Notes: generated by a model not told the origin, from the sequence alone. Positions 1 through 6,301 are shown, counted from the stretch's first letter. The stretch is 8,751 bases of DNA from Synergistaceae bacterium (GCA_031270755.1 JAISWV010000174.1:1-8751); one strand, 5' to 3'. A program made the numbers and translations.

Positions 1-733
1 TCCCGCGGAGCCCACTTACAGTCTGCGGCTCTCGCCCGCCGCATTGCACCCCATCGCGGAGAAAGAGTTCGAGAGGGTGGCCGAGGTCGGCGTGGTGGCG
101 ACGAACACGACGAAGACCTTGACTTTGGCGAGCGTGACCATCGACGGGCAGTCGGCGGTCCCTTGGAACGGGCTGACGCTTCTCGTCGACGGCAGCAAAA
201 ACATCAGCGTCTTCGGCACCCCGACAGAAGAGGAGAGCAAGAGCTTCACAATCAGAGCCACCGCAACCACGGGGGAGACCATCACGAACGCGATTCTGAC
301 GATCACGGTCCACCCGGCCGAAGTAGAGTCCCGGCCGCGGGGGAAGTTCATCGACGTCGTCGAGGAGGTCCAGGTGGAACAGGGCAAGTCCACTCAGATC
401 GAGCTGCCGTGCCTGACCTACATTACAATCGACTCGGTGACGGAGGTCAACCCGGACGGCAAGTGGGAATGGATCCAGGGCCACACCCCCACGGCGGTCA
501 TGGAGTTCTCCGTGCCCGTCCACCCCACCGTCACGGGGCTCTACACCCTTCGCATCAGCTACAGCCTCGAGGGAACGGGCTACTATCAGAACGTCAACTA
601 CCGGTCGGTCCGCACGGACGAAAAGGACCTGGCCAGCAGCGGGTGCGCGCTGGGGCCGGGCGCCATGGTTGGAGTGGCTTTGACGGCGCTGGGCCTGGGG
701 CTCAGGCGCAAAGACAAAAATCGCAATTCGTAG
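1..733 (+). CDS. C-terminal part of a Synergist-CTERM surface protein with putative Ig-like domain (5' partial)
   Basis: The reading frame is open from base 2, so the gene begins before the window; the TTG at 44 is only an internal codon. About 243 residues are visible. The stretch at about 160-320 (Asn-Gly-Leu-Thr-Leu, then Gly-Thr-Pro-Thr, then alternating beta-type residues ending in Ile-Thr-Val) resembles a putative Ig (He_PIG-like) beta-sandwich domain common in bacterial surface proteins. The last 33 residues hold Ser-Ser-Gly-Cys (635-646), a Gly/Ala/Leu-rich hydrophobic segment and Leu-Arg-Arg-Lys-Asp-Lys. This matches the tripartite Synergist-CTERM sorting signal, which suggests export, membrane anchoring through the C-terminal helix and possibly processing at the Cys. 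What the protein does at the surface cannot be told. It is convergent with cca and is followed by a terminator. The family signal is clear; the Ig-like call is moderate. Confidence 0.85.
   Translation, partial: PAEPTYSLRLSPAALHPIAEKEFERVAEVGVVATNTTKTLTLASVTIDGQSAVPWNGLTLLVDGSKNISVFGTPTEEESKSFTIRATATTGETITNAILTITVHPAEVESRPRGKFIDVVEEVQVEQGKSTQIELPCLTYITIDSVTEVNPDGKWEWIQGHTPTAVMEFSVPVHPTVTGLYTLRISYSLEGTGYYQNVNYRSVRTDEKDLASSGCALGPGAMVGVALTALGLGLRRKDKNRNS
635..724 (+). other. Synergist-CTERM-type sorting signal
   Basis: The coding segment contains Ser-Ser-Gly-Cys, then a hydrophobic stretch of about 18 residues rich in Gly, Ala, Val and Leu, then a basic cluster (Arg-Arg-Lys-Asp-Lys). This three-part architecture is seen at the C terminus of many exported proteins of Synergistota and is the best taxonomic marker in the window. 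The sorting or processing enzyme is not encoded here. Confidence 0.75.
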
Positions 734-747
734 GATCGAACCGCTTC

Positions 748-781
748 ACTCCCGGAGTCTATGAGCCGGAGCTCCGGGAGT
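748..781 (+). terminator. Hairpin downstream of the surface-protein gene
   Basis: A perfect 10-bp inverted repeat (748-757 with 772-781, arm ACTCCCGGAG) encloses a 14-nt loop and is followed by a moderately T-rich stretch (TTTGTATTTG). It starts 14 nt after the stop codon. It is weaker than the hairpin that follows and may act as its first half or as an mRNA 3'-end stabiliser. Confidence 0.5.
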
Positions 782-790
782 TTGTATTTG

Positions 791-827
791 AACGGCGGGA
801 GGCGCCTCTCCGGCTCCCGCCGTTTTT
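791..827 (+). terminator. Intrinsic terminator of the surface-protein gene
   Basis: A perfect 11-bp stem (791-801 AACGGCGGGAG with 814-824 CTCCCGCCGTT), a 12-nt loop and a run of five T (823-827) form a typical rho-independent terminator in the plus direction. In the minus direction the stem is followed by a mixed sequence rather than a T run, so it is less convincing as a terminator for the convergent cca gene. Confidence 0.85.
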
Positions 828-867
828 CGCGGCGGCCGGGCTGGGTTGAAAAAGCCCCTCTAAACGT

Positions 868-2199
868 CTACGAGTACCTTTTTTTCAACCATCCGACGGA
901 CTCGTCTTTGCTGCGGAGCTCGCCCGTCCCGACAGCGACGTCCAATTCCTCCAGGATTCTCCCCACTCGAGGGCCAGGCGAAATGCCCAAAATTTTCATG
1001 ATATCGTGGCCGTTCAGCCACCGCTTGCTGGCGGCCTCTTCCGCTTGCCGCAAGTTGTCCCGCACTTCGTGAAAGAGGCTTCGAGCCGCCTGGATGTTTT
1101 CTCCCGTGCCCATCGCGCCTCTGGCGTCACAAAGCGCGAGGTCGAAGAGTTTCTCCGAGAGCTCCGGCCCCAGCTTACGAATCAACTTGACGCAGGTCCG
1201 TTTCGCAAAATCTCCTCCGGGGATCATGTGGTGCCGCACGAGGGCGGCGACCTGCGATGCGGCCTTTCCCGGAACAGCCAATGCGCTCAACAAATCCAGC
1301 GACATTTTCTCGCCCGTTTCTTCGTGACCGAAAAAGCAGGTATGCCCGTATTTAGGGTGCACACCTGCCGTTTGGGGCTTCCCGACGTCGTGAAGCAACG
1401 CCGCGAGCGCAAGAACGACGTCCTCTTTTTTGCGGCAGTCCTCGATTTTTTCGTTTTTTTCAATTACCCTCTGGGCTTCTTCCACCACGCGAAAAGTATG
1501 TTTCAAGACGTCGCCTTCCGGGTGAAACGCGGCAGGTTGCTCCACCCCCCGCATGGCCTCGACCTCGGGGAGAACCAGGGGCAGCAGGGAATATTTTTCG
1601 AGCAGCGTCAAAAAACAATGAGGGCGCGCCGCAAAACCTTTCAGAAATTCCTTTCCATAACGCTCTTTGGGGACGTTCGCCAGCTCCGCCCCATGCTCCG
1701 CGATGAATCGTTCCGTCTCCTCTTCCGTTCCCGGGTCGACGGCGAAGTCCAACACGCAGGCAAAACGAAGCAATCGGACGACGCGGACCGGGTCGGCCTC
1801 GTAAGGCGACGCCAGAGCGGGCACGAGGCGCAGGACGTGGTTCTGTATATCCCGCTGTCCGCCAAAGGGGTCGATGACCCCGCCCTCGGCGTTCATCGCC
1901 AAGGCGTTGATGGTGAAGTCGCGTCGCTCCAGGTCCTTTTGGATGGACGAACCTGTCAGGACGGAAATTTCCACAGGAAAGCCCGACAAAGACGTGCTGA
2001 CTGTGCAGAAGGGCGGTTTTCCCACAATCGCGCCGCCCAATTTGGCGACCACCGCATTGGCGTTTCGTTCTTCACAGACGATATCCACGTCGGCCGACTC
2101 GCGGCCCAAGATGAAGTCGCGGACGACGCCTCCCACGAGCCAGGCTTGCCCGAGTCCCTCGCTCTCCAAATCATACAAAAGAGAAATGAAGCGTTTCAT
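868..2199 (-). CDS. cca: tRNA nucleotidyltransferase (CCA-adding family) with HD domain
   Basis: This 443-residue class II nucleotidyltransferase of the CCA-adding/poly(A) polymerase family builds or repairs the 3' CCA end of tRNA from CTP and ATP in the cytoplasm. Visible motifs, in order: Gly-Gly-Val-Val-Arg-Asp (23-28) with the metal-binding Asp37-x-Asp39; Glu77 in Val-Glu-Ile-Ser, the likely third carboxylate; Arg-Arg-Asp-Phe-Thr-Ile-Asn-Ala-Leu (92-100); Asp-Pro-Phe-Gly-Gly (110-114); the nucleotide-selecting region Glu-Ala-Asp-Pro-Val-Arg (134-139); and an HD domain with His226, His234 and His270-Asp271, then Gly-Lys-Pro. Family members of this kind can be full CCA-adding, CC-adding or A-adding enzymes, and the sequence alone does not decide which. 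No second copy is visible in this window. The ATG at 2199 lacks a clear Shine-Dalgarno sequence. The gene lies 49 nt after panE and is probably co-transcribed with it. Confidence 0.92.
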   Translation of the reverse strand: MKRFISLLYDLESEGLGQAWLVGGVVRDFILGRESADVDIVCEERNANAVVAKLGGAIVGKPPFCTVSTSLSGFPVEISVLTGSSIQKDLERRDFTINALAMNAEGGVIDPFGGQRDIQNHVLRLVPALASPYEADPVRVVRLLRFACVLDFAVDPGTEEETERFIAEHGAELANVPKERYGKEFLKGFAARPHCFLTLLEKYSLLPLVLPEVEAMRGVEQPAAFHPEGDVLKHTFRVVEEAQRVIEKNEKIEDCRKKEDVVLALAALLHDVGKPQTAGVHPKYGHTCFFGHEETGEKMSLDLLSALAVPGKAASQVAALVRHHMIPGGDFAKRTCVKLIRKLGPELSEKLFDLALCDARGAMGTGENIQAARSLFHEVRDNLRQAEEAASKRWLNGHDIMKILGISPGPRVGRILEELDVAVGTGELRSKDESVGWLKKRYS

Positions 2200-2248
2200 G
2201 AGCTTTGAACGTTTACCGGAGCTCGAGCGTCTACAAAAAATCGAAAAA

Positions 2249-3211
2249 TCATTCCGGCTCGGCGCTTTCCGTGCGTTTCATGTACTCCGCCACGTCCTCC
2301 GCCGCGTGTATGAAGCGAACCAACATTTCGTTCACAGGGGCCCGCAGGCCGTGTTTCGCCGCCAGTTTCGCCACCGCCCCGCCGAAGATGTCCACCTCCG
2401 TTCGGCGCCCGGCCTCCAAATCTTGAAGCAGGGAGGTTTTCCCGTTGGGGTCCAGGCGCTCCAAGTTTGCTTTCAGTTCCTGAATATCGTCGTCCGCAAG
2501 GCCGGTCCCCTCCGCTTTGGAGACCTCGATGACCTCCTGCGCCGCAGCGAGAAGCAAATCTCTGATGGCAGGAACGTCTCTCATGACGGCATTGCGGCAT
2601 CTGAAAACGGCGGAAACTTGGTTGCCGCCGACGTTGGACATAAATTTTTTCCAAAGCGCCCGGACCATGTCCTCCGGAACTTCATGAGCGATGCCGGAAC
2701 GAGTAAAAAATTCCGCAACTTTTTCGACGTCAGGGGACAGGGAATCCCTGGGGTTGACCGCCTCGCCGAAAAGAATGGTGCCGAGCCCCGAACAAAGAGT
2801 GCTGTCTCCGGCTCGGACGGCGTTGGTCAGGAGTACGAGGCTGTAAAGGAGGTGTTCTGCCCCCAGCGCTTCGGCGATGACCTGCTCGCTTGTAATGCCG
2901 TTCAGAAGTGACAGGATAATGGTGTCGGGGCCCCGATGTCCGCGGGCGTCGCGTATGGCCTCTTCCAGCCCGGTCTGCTTCACGGCGAAAAGAAGAAGAT
3001 CGGCCGGCGCCACTGGTTCGCCCGGCTCATAAACGGGGAAATGAAAACTGCGCCCGTTGACGACGACTCCGTCCTTTCTGTAGCGCGCTGCGCGCTCTCC
3101 TCCAGCGATAACTCGAATGTCCTCCATGGGGATTTTTTCGGAGATAGCGCTGAGATAAACGCTGCCGATTCCACCCAACCCCACCAGCGACACGGTTTTG
3201 ATTTTGTCCAT
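2249..3211 (-). CDS. panE: 2-dehydropantoate 2-reductase family protein (ketopantoate reductase)
   Basis: This 320-residue cytoplasmic protein belongs to the ketopantoate reductase family, which reduces 2-dehydropantoate to pantoate with NADPH in pantothenate and coenzyme A synthesis. The N-terminal Rossmann fold shows Gly-Leu-Gly-Gly-Ile-Gly (11-16), Ala-Val-Lys-Gln (76-79) and Leu-Asn-Gly-Ile (103-106). The helical C-terminal domain carries Trp-Lys-Lys-Phe-Met-Ser-Asn (187-193), giving Lys189 and Asn193 as counterparts of catalytic Lys176 and Asn180 of the E. coli enzyme. It also has Asn197, Ser260 and Glu272, which match the known substrate-binding positions. Length fits the family (about 300). 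The start is supported by AAGGA (3218-3222) six nt upstream. Some family members reduce other 2-oxo acids, and no other pantothenate gene is nearby, so the exact substrate is less certain than the fold. Confidence 0.85.
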   Translation of the reverse strand: MDKIKTVSLVGLGGIGSVYLSAISEKIPMEDIRVIAGGERAARYRKDGVVVNGRSFHFPVYEPGEPVAPADLLLFAVKQTGLEEAIRDARGHRGPDTIILSLLNGITSEQVIAEALGAEHLLYSLVLLTNAVRAGDSTLCSGLGTILFGEAVNPRDSLSPDVEKVAEFFTRSGIAHEVPEDMVRALWKKFMSNVGGNQVSAVFRCRNAVMRDVPAIRDLLLAAAQEVIEVSKAEGTGLADDDIQELKANLERLDPNGKTSLLQDLEAGRRTEVDIFGGAVAKLAAKHGLRAPVNEMLVRFIHAAEDVAEYMKRTESAEPE

Positions 3212-3217
3212 TGCCTG

Positions 3218-3222
3218 TCCTT
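3218..3222 (-). promoter_or_regulatory. Ribosome binding site of panE
   Basis: Read on the minus strand this is AAGGA, six nt before the ATG whose first base is 3211. It supports the chosen start. Confidence 0.7.
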
Positions 3223-3247
3223 CCCTCTTTTTGTTTGTGCCCGGCTT

Positions 3248-3442
3248 CTATCCCATATCCCAATATGCCAAGACGCAATCGTCTGTTTCAACCAAGCATA
3301 GCACATACAATGTCTGAGCATAGACATCTCCCGGCGCATGGACCGCCCTGTCCGTGCGGACGTAAGGCCCGATCTTGATCATGCGGCTGGGACCCACCTG
3401 TTTCTCCAGCTGTGCCGCGGGCAAAAGCTCTTTTTCCACCAC
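3248..3442 (-). pseudogene. Remnant of a RidA/YjgF-family gene
   Basis: The translated frame (64 residues) contains Val-Gly-Pro-Ser-Arg-Met-Ile-Lys-Ile-Gly-Pro-Tyr-Val followed shortly by Gly-Asp-Val-Tyr-Ala-Gln-Thr-Leu-Tyr-Val-Leu. From memory these match two consecutive conserved blocks of RidA/YjgF-family proteins (enamine/imine deaminases, about 130 residues). The Val-Ser-Gly-containing strand normally between them appears lost, as only about 9 residues separate the blocks. Similarity stops after Leu-Val-Glu, and a stop follows about 12 residues later, so the C-terminal half is missing. The frame has no ATG and no Shine-Dalgarno: it opens with GTG GTG soon after an in-frame TAA. It lies 36 nt upstream of panE on the same strand, so it may now be part of the panE leader. 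It could instead be a small unknown ORF. Confidence 0.5.
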
Positions 3443-3487
3443 GACGGGTCTTTATCGGGACTTTATCCATTGCAGCACTGCTGTCTG

Positions 3488-3508
3488 AATTTATAAATGT
3501 CATAAATT
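3488..3508. repeat. Short AT-rich inverted repeat over the minus-strand -10 candidate
   Basis: Seven-bp arms AATTTAT (3488-3494) and ATAAATT (3502-3508) flank a 7-nt spacer. The repeat overlaps the candidate minus-strand -10 and could be an operator, though AT-rich sequence gives such repeats by chance. Confidence 0.3.
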
Positions 3509-3517
3509 TGTTAACAA
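3490..3517 (-). promoter_or_regulatory. Candidate promoter for the panE-cca unit
   Basis: On the minus strand TTGTTA (3512-3517) and TATAAA (3490-3495) are separated by 16 nt, matching the sigma70 consensus at 4/6 and 5/6. It would transcribe through the RidA-like remnant into panE. The region is AT-rich, so chance matches are likely; another weaker candidate (TTGATA about 50 nt further upstream) is possible. Confidence 0.35.
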
Positions 3518-3579
3518 GCCGTTTTCAGCCCTTGCTTTATGCAGCTTTGCAAGCTTTTATCAATAAGCTTATGACACTA

Positions 3580-3598
3580 CCTAATATTGCCTAATATT
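3580..3598. repeat. Tandem direct repeat, 10-bp period
   Basis: CCTAATATT occurs at 3580-3588 and again at 3590-3598, exactly one helical turn apart, about 30-48 bp upstream of the regulator's -35 element. The spacing would place two protein contacts on the same DNA face. Confidence 0.5.
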
Positions 3599-3603
3599 CC
3601 ATC

Positions 3604-3619
3604 CGGGCAAACGGGCAAA
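3604..3619. repeat. Tandem direct repeat, 8-bp unit
   Basis: CGGGCAAA is repeated twice with no gap (3604-3611, 3612-3619), ending 8 bp before the -35 hexamer at 3628. It may be an activator contact or simple slippage. Confidence 0.5.
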
Positions 3620-3627
3620 ATAATACC

Positions 3628-3655
3628 TTGACAAAGACAAAACTTTGAGTATCAT
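3628..3655 (+). promoter_or_regulatory. Sigma70-type promoter of the regulator-transporter operon
   Basis: TTGACA (3628-3633) is a perfect -35 hexamer, and TATCAT (3650-3655) is a 5/6 match to the -10, with a 16-nt spacer. Transcription would start near 3662, about 64 nt before the regulator's ATG. The -10 is covered by the palindromic operator, which implies repression by blocking RNA polymerase. Confidence 0.75.
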
Positions 3656-3687
3656 TAAAAAACGATTGCGCAAACGTTTTCTAATGA
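3652..3687. promoter_or_regulatory. Palindromic double PurR-box-like operator
   Basis: Thirty-six bp form an imperfect palindrome centred between 3669 and 3670 (core TTGCGCAA; 16 of 18 base pairs symmetric). It can be read as two 16-bp sites back to back sharing GCGC: GCGCAAACGTTTTCTA on the plus strand (3668-3683) and GCGCAATCGTTTTTTA on the minus strand (3656-3671). The plus-strand site closely resembles the E. coli PUR box (GCAAACGTTTTC core), including the central ACGT typical of LacI-family operators. It overlaps the -10 and the predicted transcription start, and the downstream regulator keeps the PurR DNA-reading residues, so autorepression is the natural reading. Confidence 0.75.
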
Positions 3688-3712
3688 ATTTGATAGTGAA
3701 TTTTCGACGGAT

Positions 3713-3719
3713 AGAAGGG
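3713..3719 (+). promoter_or_regulatory. Ribosome binding site deciding the regulator start
   Basis: AGAAGGG lies six nt upstream of the ATG at 3726. It favours this start over the longer frame that opens at 3645, which would extend the protein into the promoter and operator. Confidence 0.7.
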
Positions 3720-3725
3720 CATGTT

Positions 3726-4739
3726 ATGGCGACAATGAGGGATGTGGCCCAAAAAGCTGGAGTTTCAATAACGTCGGTGTCGCACGTGATCAATAAAACC
3801 CGCTTTGTCGCCCCCGGCTTGAAGAAACGTATTTTTGACGCCATGCGCGATTTACATTACCGTCCCAACCGCCTAGCGCAGGGGCTGCGTAACAAGCGTT
3901 CCTTCACTCTGGGGCTTATTCTTCCCGACATCACGAACCCTTACTTCGCCGAGATTGCCCGTGACATTGAGAACGCGAGCTTTAAACAGGGCTACAGCAT
4001 TATCATCTGCAACTCGGATCAGGACTCCGCCACGGAGTCCCGTTACATGGAAGTTCTGACGGACAAGCAGGTCGACGGGGTCATCCTTGTCGATGTTGGA
4101 AGCCGTTCTCCGAAGGCCCTGGCTCCGCTCTCGACGATGCCCCTGATCATGCTGGATCGCGAAGTGCCGGAGCTACCGACGGACTCCATCCAGGCGGACA
4201 ACGCCGAAGGGGGCCGCGTTGCGGCAGAACACCTCCTGTCGCTGAGGCATAGGCGCTTTGCGTGCATCGCGGGGCCTGAAGTCATTCAACCCGGAGACAA
4301 TCGTCTTGTCGGGTTCAAGGAAGCGCTGGAAAAGGCGGGGGCGATCCTGGACGAATCCCAGATCCTAAGAGGGGACTTCCGCTCGGAAAGCGCCTATCGC
4401 CTGGCATTGGAGATTCTAGAGTGGAAGACGATGCCCACGGCGATTTTCGCGTTCAACGACCTGATGGCGTTCGGCGCGATCACGGCCTTGTCGGAGCGGG
4501 GAATGCGCGTGCCCGAGGACATCTCGGTCGTGGGGTACGACAACATCGAACAGGCCTCTTACTTCAATCCCAGGCTGACGACCGTGGCGCAGCCGCATCG
4601 TGAGATGGGGGAAATGGCTGTGGCGAAACTGATCGAGCGCATCGCGGAGAAAGACCTGCCCGCCAGAGTGTTCCACCTTTCCCCTTGCCTGGTGACGCGC
4701 AACAGCACAGCGCCGGCGCGGAACAGACGGGAGGATTGA
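3726..4739 (+). CDS. LacI/GalR-family transcriptional repressor with PurR-like DNA-binding head
   Basis: The 337-residue protein has a LacI-type helix-turn-helix (about 4-23), a hinge helix (48-55) and a periplasmic-binding-protein-like effector domain. The head is strikingly PurR-like ([11 protein letters not shown]). Residues used by E. coli PurR to read DNA are kept at the same numbers: Thr16, His20, Arg26 and the minor-groove Leu54. In the effector pocket Tyr73, Phe74, Phe218 and Asp272 match PurR Tyr73, Phe74, Phe221 and Asp275. The purine-contacting Arg190 and Thr192, however, align with Ile187 and Pro189. The effector is therefore probably not a purine; the neighbouring sugar transporter suggests a sugar. 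The start at 3726 fits the family N terminus (Met-Ala-Thr-Met-Arg-Asp-Val-Ala). It is the first gene of the operon, 44 nt before the ATPase, and likely represses its own promoter. Confidence 0.93.
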   Translation: MATMRDVAQKAGVSITSVSHVINKTRFVAPGLKKRIFDAMRDLHYRPNRLAQGLRNKRSFTLGLILPDITNPYFAEIARDIENASFKQGYSIIICNSDQDSATESRYMEVLTDKQVDGVILVDVGSRSPKALAPLSTMPLIMLDREVPELPTDSIQADNAEGGRVAAEHLLSLRHRRFACIAGPEVIQPGDNRLVGFKEALEKAGAILDESQILRGDFRSESAYRLALEILEWKTMPTAIFAFNDLMAFGAITALSERGMRVPEDISVVGYDNIEQASYFNPRLTTVAQPHREMGEMAVAKLIERIAEKDLPARVFHLSPCLVTRNSTAPARNRRED

Positions 4740-4783
4740 GGAAACACGGATCAACCTCCGATGGGTTTTGGAGCGGAGCCTTA

Positions 4784-6301
4784 ATGGGATTTACAGGGGA
4801 TGGTGAGGAATTGAACGAATTTTATCTTGAGGCACGGGGTATCAAGAAATCGTTCGGAGGAATTTTGGCTTTGAGGGAAGTATCCCTGCGCATTCGTCCC
4901 GGCGAGGCCCATTGTCTCGTGGGGGAAAACGGCTGCGGAAAATCCACCTTGATCAAGGTTATCTCGGGTGTTTACGCTCCCGACGAGGGGAGGATCGTCA
5001 TCGACGGAAATCCCTTCAAAAAGTTGAGCCCCAGCGAGTCTATGGCTCTGGGGGTACAGGTTATTTACCAAGATTTTTCCCTTTTCGGGAACCTCACGGT
5101 GTCCGAAAACATCGCTATGGCCTACAACGTGTCCAGCGGCTTCAAGTTCTCGAACAAAAAAAGAGACCTGGAGCTCGCGCGCGGAATTCTCGACGAAATC
5201 AACGTGCAATTGAACCCCTTCACCGAAGTTGCGAAAATTTCCGTGGCGCAGAGGCAGATTGTCGCCATCTGTCGGGCCCTTTTGCAGAACGCGAAGCTGG
5301 TGATCATGGACGAACCCACCACCGCCTTGACCACCAAGGAGATCGACAGCTTGTTCCGGATCATCGATGGGTTGAAAAAGAAAAACGTGGCGCTACTGTT
5401 CGTGAGCCATAAGTTGGACGAGGTTTTCGAGGTGTCCGAGTACGTAAATATCATGCGGAACGGGACCAACGTCATGGAGGGACCTACCTCTGAATTCGAC
5501 AGATCTAAAATGATCTATCATATGACGGGCCGGGAAATCGCCGAAAAATCCCACGCACTGGAAATCGACCGCAACACCCCTATCTTGAGGGTGAAGGGCC
5601 TTTCCCGCAAGAACGAGTTCAAAAACGTGAGCTTCGAGGCCTACCGGGGCGAGGTACTGGGAATCACGGGCCTTCTGGGCTCGGGGCGCACCCCCCTGGC
5701 GGAGACGCTCTTCGGCATCGTTCGGAAAACGGACGGAGAGATGTACTTGAATGGCCGGAGGCTTGAGCTCCGTAACGCCGGCGACGCCGTCCGCGCGGGC
5801 ATAGGCTACGTACCGGAGGATCGTCTCACCCAGGGGCTCTTTCTGAACGTCTCCATTTACCGCAACATCGCGGCGACGATCCTTTCCATGTACTCGAACA
5901 AGTTTTCCTTCATGAACAAGCGTAAGATAAGCGCGGCGGTGAGGCAGCAGGCAAAAGGCCTGGCGATCAAAGCGGCCTCCCTGGAGGCCCCGGCCAGCAG
6001 CCTTTCCGGCGGCAACCAGCAGAGGGTCGTGTTGGCGAAGTGGCTGGCGGCCCAGCCCAAGCTCCTAATCTTCAACTGCCCTACCGTGGGGGTGGACGTG
6101 GGGTCGAAGAGCGAAATTCACGAGATCATCGCTTCCTTCGCGCGACAGGGGATCGGAGTTGTAGTGATCTCGGACGACCTTCCCGAGATTCTCTCTCTCT
6201 GCAACCGCGTCCTTGTGATGAATGTCGGAGAGATCACGGGCGAATACCAGGCCGGGGACATCGACGAGACTTTTCTGCAGGGGCAGCTCGTGAAAGTGTA
6301 A
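4784..6301 (+). CDS. CUT2 (ribose-type) sugar ABC transporter ATP-binding protein, two fused NBDs
   Basis: This 505-residue cytoplasmic ATPase has two nucleotide-binding domains in one chain, as in RbsA (about 500 residues), and energises uptake through the two permeases downstream. NBD1 looks complete: Walker A Gly-Glu-Asn-Gly-Cys-Gly-Lys-Ser-Thr (47-55), Gln96, signature Ile-Ser-Val-Ala-Gln (152-156), Walker B with Asp176-Glu177 and His209. NBD2 has the Arg-for-Lys Walker A usual in this family (296-303) and an intact signature Leu-Ser-Gly-Gly-Asn-Gln-Gln (407-413). Its Walker B ends Asn431-Cys432-Pro-Thr where Asp-Glu-Pro-Thr is expected, so site 2 is likely non-hydrolytic. The ATG at 4784 has GGAG five nt upstream. 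A TTG at 4811 would give 496 residues and is also possible; the longer open frame from 4685 overlaps the regulator and is unlikely. Confidence 0.92.
   Translation: MGFTGDGEELNEFYLEARGIKKSFGGILALREVSLRIRPGEAHCLVGENGCGKSTLIKVISGVYAPDEGRIVIDGNPFKKLSPSESMALGVQVIYQDFSLFGNLTVSENIAMAYNVSSGFKFSNKKRDLELARGILDEINVQLNPFTEVAKISVAQRQIVAICRALLQNAKLVIMDEPTTALTTKEIDSLFRIIDGLKKKNVALLFVSHKLDEVFEVSEYVNIMRNGTNVMEGPTSEFDRSKMIYHMTGREIAEKSHALEIDRNTPILRVKGLSRKNEFKNVSFEAYRGEVLGITGLLGSGRTPLAETLFGIVRKTDGEMYLNGRRLELRNAGDAVRAGIGYVPEDRLTQGLFLNVSIYRNIAATILSMYSNKFSFMNKRKISAAVRQQAKGLAIKAASLEAPASSLSGGNQQRVVLAKWLAAQPKLLIFNCPTVGVDVGSKSEIHEIIASFARQGIGVVVISDDLPEILSLCNRVLVMNVGEITGEYQAGDIDETFLQGQLVKV

Noticed and set aside
1006..2208. 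A 400-codon open frame on the plus strand opposite cca
   Set aside because: It is a mirror of the GC-rich cca gene: the minus strand carries all family motifs in order, while this frame gives a composition rich in Arg, Gln and His with no recognisable domain.
3581..3844. Minus-strand frame whose product resembles that of the plus-strand frame opening at 3645 (Arg-Lys-Arg-Leu-Arg and Arg-Phe-Leu-Met on both strands)
   Set aside because: The resemblance comes from the 36-bp palindrome being read on both strands; neither stretch is likely translated, because the regulator starts at 3726.
4685..4783. N-terminal extension of the ATPase starting inside the regulator gene
   Set aside because: It would overlap the regulator's last codons and add residues with no family counterpart; the ATG at 4784 with GGAG gives the normal family length.
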